Assembly: GCA_029269725.1 (NCBI GenBank)
Contig: JARJHS010000011.1
Coordinates: 124,001 to 188,000 of the forward strand
Source of the DNA: Pollutibacter soli
GTDB lineage: Bacteria > Bacteroidota > Bacteroidia > Chitinophagales > Chitinophagaceae
Length of the DNA stretch: 64,000 nucleotides
Direction of reading: 5' to 3'
A model generated the notes under the pieces. That model did not search any database. It was given only the letters and a program-made list of their open reading frames with translations, and had not been told where the DNA came from. Made by a program: the position numbers and the translations under genes. Of the stretch, positions 35,064-44,113 are shown piece by piece. Numbering within the stretch: position 1 is the first letter of the stretch; every line of letters begins with the position of its first letter.

Positions 35064-35678
35064 CTAATTACCACCTAATATTTTAAGGATGGTTGAATAA
35101 ACCGTTGTTATACGCAACGGAAGTTCTTCCCATTGATCCAGCGGAAACTTAATTGCCAGTTTGGTAAAGTCCCGGGCCTGGTACAGTTCCAGCCATTCAT
35201 CAGGCTCAATCACTGCTGCAGGAAGATAATTATCCTCCCCGAAATGATGTTCCCATTCATCAGGACCCACACCTGCATAAAATCCCAGTTGTGAAATGGT
35301 ATGGAATTCTTCGATTATGCGTTGATGATAGTGTTCCCTGTAATTCCCTTTCAGATGCAGAGTGACACTCATAAACTTTCCCCACCAGAACATCGTTCTG
35401 ATTGCGAAAATATCATGCGTCCTGAAGTAACGGGGATAATCCAGGATCACAAAAGGAAGACCGAGGTAATTTTCACCACGCGAAATTTTGGGAGAAATAT
35501 CCAAAACTTCGTTGAGTTCCTGCTGGAAAGGAATCACTGCATTCTGCATCCATTCCGAAAGACCTCCGTACATACCATACACCTTTTCAATAATCCCATT
35601 CTTTGTTAAAATGAAATCCGCATCCGTTACCAGCCGGAGTTCCTCTGCTGAAAGCCTTATTTTTGTAAAATCTGTCAT
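35064..35678 (-). CDS. Conserved protein of unknown function
   Basis: A 204-aa soluble-looking protein that I do not recognise. It is rich in aromatic residues (FRTHDIFAIRTMFWWGKFMSVTLHL, WEHHFGEDNYLPAA, WLELYQARDF). No signal peptide or membrane helix is seen. It is convergent with the START-like gene and divergent from lptG; the lptG -7 box lies inside its first codons. Confidence 0.7.
   Translation of the reverse strand: MTDFTKIRLSAEELRLVTDADFILTKNGIIEKVYGMYGGLSEWMQNAVIPFQQELNEVLDISPKISRGENYLGLPFVILDYPRYFRTHDIFAIRTMFWWGKFMSVTLHLKGNYREHYHQRIIEEFHTISQLGFYAGVGPDEWEHHFGEDNYLPAAVIEPDEWLELYQARDFTKLAIKFPLDQWEELPLRITTVYSTILKILGGN
35658..35665 (+). promoter_or_regulatory. -7 box TATTTTTG ahead of lptG-like gene
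   Basis: An exact TAnnTTTG match 39 bases before the GTG start at 35705, within the 5' end of the divergent gene. Confidence 0.45.
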
Positions 35679-35704
35679 CCCTTGTTATTTTTTCTCTTCT
35701 TACC

Positions 35705-37147
35705 GTGATCAAAAAATTAGACACTCTTATATTAAAAGCTTTTATAGGGCCATTTATTGCCACCTTCTTCGTCACCATGTTCGTTCTGGTGATGCAGTTC
35801 TTCTGGAAATATATCGATGATCTTGTTGGTAAAGGTCTCGACATTATAAGTATTTTAAAACTTACAGGATACGTTGCCATAAATACAGTGCCACTCGCAC
35901 TTCCACTGGCTGTATTACTATCATCAATAATGACTTTTGGGAACCTGGGCGAAAGCTTTGAACTCGTGGCGATTAAGTCAGCAGGCATTCCATTGCTTCG
36001 TTTTATGCGCCCGTTGCTGGTAGTGAGTTTGTTGTTGTGTGTACTCGCATTTCTGTTTGCCAACTACATCATTCCGGTGGCGCAATTGAAGTTTACCACC
36101 ATGCTTTTTGACATCCGTGTAGCAAAACCTGCATTCGACATCAAGGAGGGTATCTTTTATGACAAAATTCCCGGATTTGCCATAAAGGTAGGAAGTAAGG
36201 AAAAGGATGGTAACACCATCCATGATGTGATTATATATGAAAATCAGTTTGCACTACAGGATAATATAATAGTTGCGGAAAGTGGTATTATGACTGTTAG
36301 TGCCGATAAAAAATTTCTTGAATTCAATCTTCGTAACGGGTGGAGATACCAGGAGAAGGGACAATTCAATACTGCTGAAACGGAGTTTTACAGGCTGGGT
36401 TTCAAAGAATATAAAAAATCATTTGACCTGAGCAGTTTTGATGTTTTAAAAACACCCGACAGTGCATTCAAAAATAATTATGCGATGCTGGATGTAGCGC
36501 AACTTGACAGGGCGATTGACAGTCTCCAGGAAGCGATCAAAGGACCGCTGGCCCAGAGAATTTCACGTGAAGTGGGAGGATATTTTCTATTCAGAAAACA
36601 AATGGACAGCGGATGGAAGTCAAAGAAACCGGTCATTGCAGATACTGTCAAACAATATATCCAGATCATTCCCGACAGTGCGAAAAGTCTTGTGTCATCA
36701 AGAGCAGCTGATAAAATGAATATGATGCGTTCGTCACTGGATATTGTCAATCTCGAATACCAGCAAAGGCGAAAAGACATACGCTTTTACCTCATCGAAT
36801 GGCACAGGAAATTTGTGTTATCATTCGCATGTTTTGTATTGTTTATGATTGGTGCACCACTCGGTTCGATTATACGTAAGGGTGGGTTAGGAATGCCGCT
36901 TGTTTTTGCCGTGATATTTTTCCTCATATTTCACCTGTTATATATGTTTGGTGAAAAATTCGTACGGCAGGATATCACCACTGCTTTTGGAGGAATGTGG
37001 TTATGTGTATACGCATTGATGCCGGTGAGCTTTTTCCTCATTTATAAAGCAATGAATGATTCCCAGTTATTCAATTCTGAATTTTACTTCAGAACATTCA
37101 GGACAGTGAGAACCGGTTGGCATAGTTTATTTAAAAAGAACAGTTAA
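35705..37147 (+). CDS. LPS-export permease of the LptF/LptG family (YjgP/YjgQ)
   Basis: A 480-aa inner-membrane protein: three N-terminal helices (about 12-32, 50-75, 98-122), a large periplasmic beta-jellyroll-like domain (about 125-350) and three C-terminal helices (about 370-465). It forms, with LptB, the transporter that extracts LPS from the inner membrane. It starts with GTG at 35705. A single member is seen; the partner would be elsewhere. The exported SOD gene follows by 33 bases. Confidence 0.88.
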   Translation: MIKKLDTLILKAFIGPFIATFFVTMFVLVMQFFWKYIDDLVGKGLDIISILKLTGYVAINTVPLALPLAVLLSSIMTFGNLGESFELVAIKSAGIPLLRFMRPLLVVSLLLCVLAFLFANYIIPVAQLKFTTMLFDIRVAKPAFDIKEGIFYDKIPGFAIKVGSKEKDGNTIHDVIIYENQFALQDNIIVAESGIMTVSADKKFLEFNLRNGWRYQEKGQFNTAETEFYRLGFKEYKKSFDLSSFDVLKTPDSAFKNNYAMLDVAQLDRAIDSLQEAIKGPLAQRISREVGGYFLFRKQMDSGWKSKKPVIADTVKQYIQIIPDSAKSLVSSRAADKMNMMRSSLDIVNLEYQQRRKDIRFYLIEWHRKFVLSFACFVLFMIGAPLGSIIRKGGLGMPLVFAVIFFLIFHLLYMFGEKFVRQDITTAFGGMWLCVYALMPVSFFLIYKAMNDSQLFNSEFYFRTFRTVRTGWHSLFKKNS

Positions 37148-37180
37148 GTCAATTCATTTTAACTTCATAAAAAATTAGCC

Positions 37181-37930
37181 ATGTCAATTCGTTCATCCCG
37201 CAGAAAATTCCTGCAGACCACTTTAACGGGAGGCGTGATCGCCGGAGCTATTTCAGCAGTACCTGCTTTACAATCATTCAGAACTAATGAGCAACCGGCA
37301 GGTTATCCATTGCCTCCTACGCCATTGGATCAGACACCTCTTCCATACGGATATGCCGCTCTCGAGCCTTCCATTGATGCAAAAACAATGGAGATCCATT
37401 ATACTAAACATGCAGCGGCTTATTCGAAGGCCGTGAAAGAAGCTGTGGAAGCGGAATCAGCTGCCAAAGGTCTTACGTTGGAAGCCATATTGGCAAAAGT
37501 ATCAGGCTTCACACCGAAGATGCGCAACAATGGTGGTGGACATTACAATCATGAATTGTTCTGGAAAGTGATGGGTCCGGGAACATCACAGTTAGCAGCA
37601 GGCAAATTACGCAATGCAGTTGAAGGAAGTTTTGGATCGATGGATCAGTTTAAATCAAAACTTTCAGAAGCTGCAATGACAAGGTTCGGTTCAGGCTGGG
37701 CCTGGTTATATGTTGATGGTGACAAAAAATTACAGATCGGATCAACACCAAACCAGGATAATCCATTGATGGATGTTTCCACTATCAAAGGTGTTCCTTT
37801 GCTTGGGATCGATGTGTGGGAACACGCTTATTATCTGAAATACCAGAACAAAAGAGCAGATTATGTAACCAGCTGGTTCAATATTATCAACTGGGATTTT
37901 GTACAAAAACGTTATGACGCACTGGTATAA
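37181..37930 (+). CDS. Tat-exported Fe/Mn superoxide dismutase
   Basis: A 249-aa SOD. The first 30 residues are a twin-arginine signal (SRRKFLQTTLTGG). Metal ligands are His73 (EIHYTKH), His124 (HYNHELFW), and the Asp and His of DVWEHAYYLKYQN. It removes superoxide in the periplasm or at the cell surface. Metal choice cannot be fixed from the sequence. Confidence 0.92.
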   Translation: MSIRSSRRKFLQTTLTGGVIAGAISAVPALQSFRTNEQPAGYPLPPTPLDQTPLPYGYAALEPSIDAKTMEIHYTKHAAAYSKAVKEAVEAESAAKGLTLEAILAKVSGFTPKMRNNGGGHYNHELFWKVMGPGTSQLAAGKLRNAVEGSFGSMDQFKSKLSEAAMTRFGSGWAWLYVDGDKKLQIGSTPNQDNPLMDVSTIKGVPLLGIDVWEHAYYLKYQNKRADYVTSWFNIINWDFVQKRYDALV

Positions 37931-37957
37931 CTTATTTTCAATACCGGCTCTGCAACC

Positions 37958-38491
37958 ATGATTAACATTCGGATTATTCTTTTCTTTTTTATAGCCACTC
38001 TTGGAGTGTTTCTTTTGCTCAGGATCCAGGGCCGGCTGGAAACAAAAGAAACGCCCCTGGGGATTGTATCTCTTGAACTTGCGGGTACAACAACAGAAGT
38101 AAAAAATATTCTCCAAACCTGGGAAACAGAAGCAATGATCGGCACGGCGAAGAATAATATCCTGCTGGACTTCCTGTTTATTCCATTATACAGCCTGCTT
38201 TTTTACACGCTTTGCGGAAGTATATCCGTAAGAACTCGAAGAATCGTTGCAAAGATGGGCGTGGTTCTCGCCTTTGGTGCTGTAATTGCAGGACTCTTTG
38301 ATGTATTTGAAAATATACTGATGCTGTTATCTCTCGAAGATCACTACAATGACCTGACGGTATTGCTCACTGCTTTTTTTGCTATAACTAAATTCATCCT
38401 GCTCGGACTCGCTCTTTTGTATGTGATACCATTCGGGATAGTCGTCATTGTCCGTAAACTGATGTATGGTGACGACTACGCGAGATCCTGA
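37958..38491 (+). CDS. Four-helix membrane protein of unknown function
   Basis: A 177-aa protein with hydrophobic helices at about 3-22, 70-88, 100-122 and 137-165. LFDVFENILML in helix 3 and the preceding NILLDFLFIPLYSLLFY are the most family-like stretches. It follows the SOD gene by 27 bases and is probably co-transcribed. I do not recognise a named family. Confidence 0.75.
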   Translation: MINIRIILFFFIATLGVFLLLRIQGRLETKETPLGIVSLELAGTTTEVKNILQTWETEAMIGTAKNNILLDFLFIPLYSLLFYTLCGSISVRTRRIVAKMGVVLAFGAVIAGLFDVFENILMLLSLEDHYNDLTVLLTAFFAITKFILLGLALLYVIPFGIVVIVRKLMYGDDYARS

Positions 38492-38531
38492 ACTTGAATC
38501 CGATCTTTAATTTTCGCAGCAGGACCTCTGC

Positions 38532-39905
38532 CTACCCCTTTGACATTTCAGTAAAATACTTATGGAAATAAGGAATGGTTTCTATCCCCTTATAAAAATT
38601 GTTTAATTCGAATTTTTCGTTTGGAGAATGAAGATTGTCGCTGTCCAATCCGAATCCCATAAATGCAATTTTCAGCCCTAGTTCTTTTTCGAACAGAGAG
38701 CAGATGGGAATACTTCCGCCACCACGTACAGGGATAGGCGCTTTTCCGAAGCTCTCTGTAATGGCGGCTTCTGCAGCTTTATACGCTAATGAATCAAGAG
38801 GCGTTCTGTAGGGTTCGCCGCCATGATGTTCTTCTGCTTTTACAGTTACACCGGGTGGTGCAATCCTGTTGAAATAGTCCAGTAACATGGCGGTTATTTT
38901 ATCAGAACTCTGATTCGGTACCAGGCGGCAGGAGATCTTTGCATATGCTTTTGACGGCAATACGGTTTTAGCTCCCTCACCGATATATCCGCCCCAGATT
39001 CCATTCAGTTCAAGTGTGGGACGAATGCCCGTTCTTTCAGCAACGGTAAATCCTTTTTCACCCCAGGTCTCCGGAATGTTCAGGTCTTTTTTATAAGTTT
39101 CTTCGTTGTAGGGTGCCCTGGCCAGCATCTCACGTTCTTCGGGAGTTGCTTCTACCACATCATCATAAAAACCAGGAATGGTGATATGATTATTTTCATC
39201 GTGACATGAAGCAATCATTTTTGCCAGCATGGTGATTGGGTTAGCAACTGCTCCTCCATAAACACCGCTGTGCAGATCACGGGACGGACCAGTCACTTCC
39301 ACTTCAATATAACTTAAGCCACGAACGCCCACATCGATCGATGGTGTTTCGAGACTGATCATTGCAGTGTCACTTACCAGTACGACATCTGCTTTTAATA
39401 AGTCACGATTGGTCTGAACAAACTTTGCAAGGTTGGGAGAACCAATTTCTTCTTCGCCTTCGATACAGAATTTGATATTGGTATTGAGCGTTTTGGTTTT
39501 CACCAGTATCTCCAATGCTTTCACGTGCATATAAAACTGGCCTTTATCATCGCAGGAACCGCGGGCATATAATTTACCATCGCGGATTTCGGGTTCAAAG
39601 GGCCCGCTTTTCCATAGCTCCAGCGGCTCAGCAGGCTGAACATCATAATGGCCGTATACTAATACTGTCGGTAATGAAGGATTTACAATCTTTTCACCAT
39701 AAACAATCGGGTGACCTTCTGTCGCAAACACAATCGCTTTATCCGCGCCGGCTTCCAGCAATCGCTGCTTTACTTCCTCAGCACAGATCGTCATATCCTG
39801 TTTGTGTTCACTCTTCGCGCTGACTGAAGGAATTTTCAACAAGTCGATCAGTTCTTTCAAAAAACGTTCTTTATGCTCATCCTGGTAGCGCTTCCATGCC
39901 TCCAT
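38532..39905 (-). CDS. M20 family dipeptidase
   Basis: A 457-aa zinc peptidase. Zinc-site motifs are GHYDVQPAEPLELW (His and Asp), RGSCDDKGQ (bridging Asp) and EGEEEIGSPNL (catalytic Glu pair), with a dimerisation lid domain in the middle. It resembles cytosolic non-specific dipeptidases (CNDP-like). Start at 39905 (MEAWKRYQDEH) is preferred; the frame extends to 39965 without family resemblance. Confidence 0.93.
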   Translation of the reverse strand: MEAWKRYQDEHKERFLKELIDLLKIPSVSAKSEHKQDMTICAEEVKQRLLEAGADKAIVFATEGHPIVYGEKIVNPSLPTVLVYGHYDVQPAEPLELWKSGPFEPEIRDGKLYARGSCDDKGQFYMHVKALEILVKTKTLNTNIKFCIEGEEEIGSPNLAKFVQTNRDLLKADVVLVSDTAMISLETPSIDVGVRGLSYIEVEVTGPSRDLHSGVYGGAVANPITMLAKMIASCHDENNHITIPGFYDDVVEATPEEREMLARAPYNEETYKKDLNIPETWGEKGFTVAERTGIRPTLELNGIWGGYIGEGAKTVLPSKAYAKISCRLVPNQSSDKITAMLLDYFNRIAPPGVTVKAEEHHGGEPYRTPLDSLAYKAAEAAITESFGKAPIPVRGGGSIPICSLFEKELGLKIAFMGFGLDSDNLHSPNEKFELNNFYKGIETIPYFHKYFTEMSKG

Positions 39906-40115
39906 GAAAAAAATATTTAGGGACGAATGTATAAGAAATTCATTAAACACGTCCAATGAAATCAAAAGCAGTAATAACGCCGTTTTAATTTATGTGTGGG
40001 TTACTCTGAGATTAGTTTTAAAAGAGTAATCGCTTAAAATAAAAAAAGAGAACGCAATTAATGTATCATCAATTGTTATAAAGTGTTATTGTTTCCTGAA
40101 AATAAGTGACATAAA

Positions 40116-40146
40116 TTTTTGGTTATCATTCATGTTTATATATTTG
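40116..40146 (+). promoter_or_regulatory. Orphan strong promoter
   Basis: TTTTTG (40116-40121), a 17-base spacer and TATATTTG (40139-40146). No + strand ORF follows. On the - strand the same bases overlap the stop of a doubtful 69-codon ORF (40136-40345). Confidence 0.5.
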
Positions 40147-40149
40147 TGT

Positions 40150-40345
40150 CCGATTGCAAACCATTATCAGCCTTTGCGGAACCGACTAACCCTTGAGTAG
40201 AAGGCTTCCCCAAAGGCTGAGCCAATTTAGGGAAGAAGTGAGGCAGGAAGTAAAAAGCGCCTTGAAGCAGTGATTTTTTAAAATGTCGGCCATCTCCAAT
40301 CCAGTACAATTTTAGCCCCACTTCTTTTTTGAAGTCTTTCTCCAT
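40150..40345 (+). ncRNA. Candidate structured RNA (or doubtful - strand ORF)
   Basis: Downstream of the orphan promoter two long imperfect hairpins can be drawn: CAGCCTTTGcGGAA with TTCCcCAAAGGCTG (40168-40181 with 40206-40219), and GGAAGAAGTGAGGC with GCCCCACTTCTTTT (about 40230-40243 with 40315-40328). A - strand ORF of 69 codons (40136-40345) with a purine-rich GGAAAAGGA before its ATG covers the same bases; it shows no family resemblance. The two readings are alternatives. Confidence 0.3.
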
Positions 40346-40461
40346 TCCTTTTCCAACACAATTAAGTTTTTTTATTTTTCAAAAACTGATGCAATTAATA
40401 CTGTATCGTTGTTCATATGGCCACTAATATGTCTTTGATTATTGAGAGCTATTGGCCTTAT

Positions 40462-40503
40462 AAAAAAGGTATAGACGCCGTCCATGGCGTCTATACCTTT
40501 TTT
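40462..40503. terminator. 18-bp perfect terminator hairpin
   Basis: Stem 40462-40479 with 40486-40503, loop of six, T runs on both strands. It lies 109 bases after the DPP4-like gene (- strand) and would also end a transcript from the orphan promoter at 40116. Confidence 0.85.
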
Positions 40504-40611
40504 ATTAAATGATTTTTCACATTGACTTCTTTCTAAGTGCGTACAGTCTTGTATTCAGATCTTCCCGCTTTAATCTCCTTCACACCTTCAAACTACATTC
40601 GCCCCTGCGCG

Positions 40612-42792
40612 CTACTTCGCTCCCGGAGGACATTTCTCTCTCAGGTACTGTGTGTACAATGTTTTGAGATGATCAAAAGTTCCCTCCCCTTCACTGATGC
40701 CGTGCGTACGATTAGGATACGGGAAAAAACGGAACTGTTTGTTGTGTCTGATCATTTCGTTCAACAGCAATTCTGCATTCTGATAATGAACGTTATCATC
40801 ACCTGTGCCGTGGATGTATAATAAATTTCCCTGTAGGTTTTTTGCATAGGTGATCGGCGAACCTTTTATAAAATCATCCATGTTCTCCGAAGGAAGCCCC
40901 ATATATCTTTCCTGGTAAATATTATCGTAGGTAAGCTGATTAGCTACAGCAGCGATCGCGATCCCGGTTTTATAAATTTCCGGATAACGGAACATCAGGT
41001 TCAATGTGGCAGAGCCACCGCCACTCCAACCCCATACTGCCACACGTTCCGGATCGATATATTTCCATTTCAGGATTTCCCTTGCTGCTGCAGCCTGGTC
41101 ATCAATATTGATAATCCCTACTTTCCTGTAAATCGATTTGCGCCACTCACGTCCTTTCGGCACCGGTGTTCCACGATTATCAATCGCAATCTGGAAATAT
41201 CCGTCTGCACTGATATCACCATCGTATAAAAAATTATACCCGGCACCAAACTCGTCCTGCACCAGCTGACCTGCCGGTTCCGTATACACGTAAAAAACCA
41301 CGGGGTATTTTTTTGAAGGATCGAAATTGTCTGGCCTGATCACCAACGCATCCATTTCAATATTGTCTGCTGTTTTTATCTTTATATATTCCGTAGCAGA
41401 AGTTTGCGATGCTGCTTTCTGCAATGCGGTTTTGAGTCGTGAATCATTGTTTAACGTTTTATGATCCGGAAGACTGATCCATTCAGCAATGGTCTGCACT
41501 TTATGATTGGTGAACCGATGTGATGCATACTTCGCACCGGGAGAAATAGTATAACTGTTGGAACCCTGCTGCTCTGCAGGAGTCAGTCTTTCGGGGGCAG
41601 ATCCTCCATTGAGGGAACATCTGAAAAGGTAAGACTGCGTGGCATTTTCCGGAGAAGCGATAAAATATACGAAGCCTCCTTTCTCATCGACACAATTGAT
41701 GCTCATTACATCAAAGTCCCCCTTGGTAACAAGTGTTTCTTTGCCAGTGGCAGCGTCGATAAGATAAAGGTGACGCCAGCCATCTTTCTCACTTGCCCAT
41801 AGAAATGATTTGCCATTGTTCAGCCAGTCAAAACCGCGATCAGCGTAATCGGAATCCCAGTTCTGCATCATCTCAATCCAGGCAGCATCTTTCTCAGTGA
41901 TTATTTTCTTCGCCTCGCCGCTTGCTGCATTGCATCGCCAGAGAACAGTTTCGTTTTGTTTTCTTGTGAGTTGCTGAATGATCACCTCATTTCCATACCA
42001 ATCGATACGCGGAATATAATTCTGTTTTGCATCGCCGGGAACATTCATCCATTTCGTGATTTTGCCAGTCAATCCAACAACACCAATCCTAACTGCCGAA
42101 GGCGGCTGCCCCACTTTCGGATATTCGACCGGAATTACTTTTGAATAGATCGAATCGGTATTATTGATAAGGAAAAAGTCCCTTGTATCAGCAGCATTTA
42201 CCTGCCAGTAAGCGATCGACCTGCTATCCGGGCTCCAGCGGAATCCGTCACGACAATAAAACTCTTCTTCATATACCCAATCGAAAGTACCATTGATCAG
42301 CTTTCGGTTACCCCCTGTAGTAAGCTGTGTTTCTGCACCGGTTTTCACATCTTCTACATAAATATTCTGCGCACTTACATAAGCAATTTTTGAAAAGTCG
42401 GGAGAGAATTTTGCAAACATAAGCGACTGTGCAGGCCTGCCCTTTCCTACCTGTCGCCATTTGCCGGTGGCTTTATCAAAAAGCCAGTAGTCTCCACGCG
42501 TGTTGTATCTCCATACTCTGGCAGCATTGGTAAACACCAGCAGTTTTGATTGATCATCACTAAACTCATAAGCTGCGGGTTGAATCATTGTGCCATTTAC
42601 CTTGAGTTGATCCGCGGTAAACAATACTTCAGACCGGCCATCTGCCACAAAAGTTTTCTTCAGTTGCCCGCCCTCAAAACGGATCATCGCTTCGCCATCC
42701 TTTGACCAGCGCAATGCGTTTGACTTCTGGGCAACAGCAAAAAAAGGAACTGTGATTACAAAAACGAGGAGGAGGATTTTGTTGAACTTCAT
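40612..42792 (-). CDS. DPP4-like prolyl oligopeptidase (S9B)
   Basis: A 726-aa exported serine peptidase with signal peptide (MKFNKILLLVFVITVPFFAVAQ). The N-terminal beta-propeller includes the EEEFYCRDGFRWSPD segment whose Glu pair binds the substrate amino terminus in DPP4. The catalytic domain has GWSGGGSAT (nucleophile near residue 600), GTGDDNVH (Asp) and RTHGI (His). It removes Xaa-Pro dipeptides from peptides in the periplasm. Confidence 0.93.
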   Translation of the reverse strand: MKFNKILLLVFVITVPFFAVAQKSNALRWSKDGEAMIRFEGGQLKKTFVADGRSEVLFTADQLKVNGTMIQPAAYEFSDDQSKLLVFTNAARVWRYNTRGDYWLFDKATGKWRQVGKGRPAQSLMFAKFSPDFSKIAYVSAQNIYVEDVKTGAETQLTTGGNRKLINGTFDWVYEEEFYCRDGFRWSPDSRSIAYWQVNAADTRDFFLINNTDSIYSKVIPVEYPKVGQPPSAVRIGVVGLTGKITKWMNVPGDAKQNYIPRIDWYGNEVIIQQLTRKQNETVLWRCNAASGEAKKIITEKDAAWIEMMQNWDSDYADRGFDWLNNGKSFLWASEKDGWRHLYLIDAATGKETLVTKGDFDVMSINCVDEKGGFVYFIASPENATQSYLFRCSLNGGSAPERLTPAEQQGSNSYTISPGAKYASHRFTNHKVQTIAEWISLPDHKTLNNDSRLKTALQKAASQTSATEYIKIKTADNIEMDALVIRPDNFDPSKKYPVVFYVYTEPAGQLVQDEFGAGYNFLYDGDISADGYFQIAIDNRGTPVPKGREWRKSIYRKVGIINIDDQAAAAREILKWKYIDPERVAVWGWSGGGSATLNLMFRYPEIYKTGIAIAAVANQLTYDNIYQERYMGLPSENMDDFIKGSPITYAKNLQGNLLYIHGTGDDNVHYQNAELLLNEMIRHNKQFRFFPYPNRTHGISEGEGTFDHLKTLYTQYLREKCPPGAK

Positions 42793-43003
42793 TTTTAAAG
42801 TTTAATGCCTGCCCGACAGCAGGCGGGTAGAATGTTTAAAGTTAAAAGAAGTTGGCTGAATTCGTTTTTCGTTGTTCGTTCATGGTTGTTCGTTCGAACA
42901 GCTATTTCCGGTGGTGAACCGGCTATCCTGTCTTGTCAAATGCTGAAACAGTTTTGCAGACTTCAAACCTTCAACTTTCAACATATAACTTTTAACTTTA
43001 ACT
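42793..43003. repeat. Mixed repeat region upstream of DPP4-like gene
   Basis: It contains the palindrome CCTGCCCGACAGCAGGCGGG (42808-42827), a CGTTGTTCGTT-type array (42861-42896, inverse of that at 480-505) and TTAACTTT units (42968-43000) running up to the S4-domain gene. No ORF is supported. Confidence 0.6.
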
Positions 43004-43396
43004 ATGAAAAGTGAAGCCGGAAACGAAAAACTCCGAATAGACAAATACCTCTGGGCCATTCGTTTATTTAAAACGAGAACTGCGGCTGCCGAAGCCTGTG
43101 ATAAAGGAAAAGTGAAGCTCAACGGTGATAGTGTTAAAGCATCCAGGACTGTGCATATTGGTGATGAATATGAAGTAAAAACAGAAGCACGCAGGTGGGT
43201 AATCCAGGTCAGCGGGTTGCTGGACCACCGTGTACAATACACCGAGGCAGTGAAATTTTATACCGACAAAACTCCTGAAGAAGAAAAACAACGTCTCGAA
43301 TACCAGGCTGCTGTCTTTTATTCTGGTAAAAGAAAAACAAAAATCGGACGGCCTACCAAAAAAGAACGTCGCGACCTTGACGAATTCATGGAATAG
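43004..43396 (+). CDS. S4-domain RNA-binding protein, Hsp15-like
   Basis: A 130-aa protein. The S4 domain begins LRIDKYLWAIRLFKTRTAAAEACDKGKVKLNG and the C-terminal part is basic (GKRKTKIGRPTKKERRDLDEF), as in Hsp15/HslR, which binds 50S subunits with stalled nascent chains. It lies 34 bases ahead of trmD. Confidence 0.88.
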   Translation: MKSEAGNEKLRIDKYLWAIRLFKTRTAAAEACDKGKVKLNGDSVKASRTVHIGDEYEVKTEARRWVIQVSGLLDHRVQYTEAVKFYTDKTPEEEKQRLEYQAAVFYSGKRKTKIGRPTKKERRDLDEFME

Positions 43397-43418
43397 ATCG
43401 CATTTTTTCCAATGCGCT

Positions 43419-43426
43419 TATCTTTG
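43419..43426 (+). promoter_or_regulatory. -7 box TATCTTTG, leaderless trmD promoter
   Basis: TATCTTTG, atcc, ATG. Exact consensus with four-base spacing. Confidence 0.6.
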
Positions 43427-43430
43427 ATCC

Positions 43431-44111
43431 ATGCACATTCACATTCTTACCGTTTTGCCCGAATTACTGGAAAGTCCGTTTAACCATTCCATTCTCAAAC
43501 GTGCGAAGGACAAAGGCCTGCTGGAAATTTCGGTGCATCATCTCCGCCGCTGGGCAGTAAATGAATATGGCCAGGTGGATGACTACCAGTTTGGCGGCGG
43601 CGCAGGTATGGTCATTATGTGTGAGCCATTAGTAAAAGCGATTGAGGAATTATCTGCCGATAAAATATTTGATGAGATTATTTTCTTAACGCCTGATGGA
43701 GAAAGACTCTCACAGCCAATCGCAAATCAACTTTCACTGAGGGAAAATATACTGATGATCTGTGGTCACTACAAAGGCATCGATCAGCGGGTACGGGATC
43801 ATTTTGTAACACGTGAAATTTCTATAGGGGACTATGTATTAAGTGGAGGAGAACTCGCTGCGGCCGTATTGGTTGATGCCATCGGCAGATTGTTACCAGG
43901 TGTTCTGAATGATGAAACATCTGCTTTGTTCGATTCCTTCCAGGATAATCTTTTGGCTCCGCCCGTATATACGCGCCCGGAAGTATATCGCGACTGGAAA
44001 GTGCCGGAAATATTGCTGAGTGGCGATCACAAAAAAATAAATGAATGGCGCTATGAAGAAGCTGTAAAGAGAACGCAGGAACGGCGTCCCGATATTATTA
44101 AAGATGAATAA
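43431..44111 (+). CDS. trmD: tRNA (guanine-N1)-methyltransferase
   Basis: A 226-aa SPOUT methyltransferase that makes m1G37 in tRNA and prevents frameshifting. The trefoil-knot SAM site is MICGHYKGIDQRVRDHFVTREISIGDYVLSGGE, and DDYQFGGGAGMVI is the conserved N-terminal loop. In many bacteria it sits with rimM and rpsP; here it is about 12 kb away from them. Confidence 0.97.
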   Translation: MHIHILTVLPELLESPFNHSILKRAKDKGLLEISVHHLRRWAVNEYGQVDDYQFGGGAGMVIMCEPLVKAIEELSADKIFDEIIFLTPDGERLSQPIANQLSLRENILMICGHYKGIDQRVRDHFVTREISIGDYVLSGGELAAAVLVDAIGRLLPGVLNDETSALFDSFQDNLLAPPVYTRPEVYRDWKVPEILLSGDHKKINEWRYEEAVKRTQERRPDIIKDE

Positions 44112-44113
44112 TC

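Noticed and set aside
35587-36063. 158-codon ORF on the - strand
   Set aside because: Antisense to the LptF/G-like gene and overlapping the start of the unknown gene at 35064-35678.
40136-40345. 69-codon ORF on the - strand
   Set aside because: No family resemblance and it covers long inverted repeats; kept only as an alternative to the candidate RNA.
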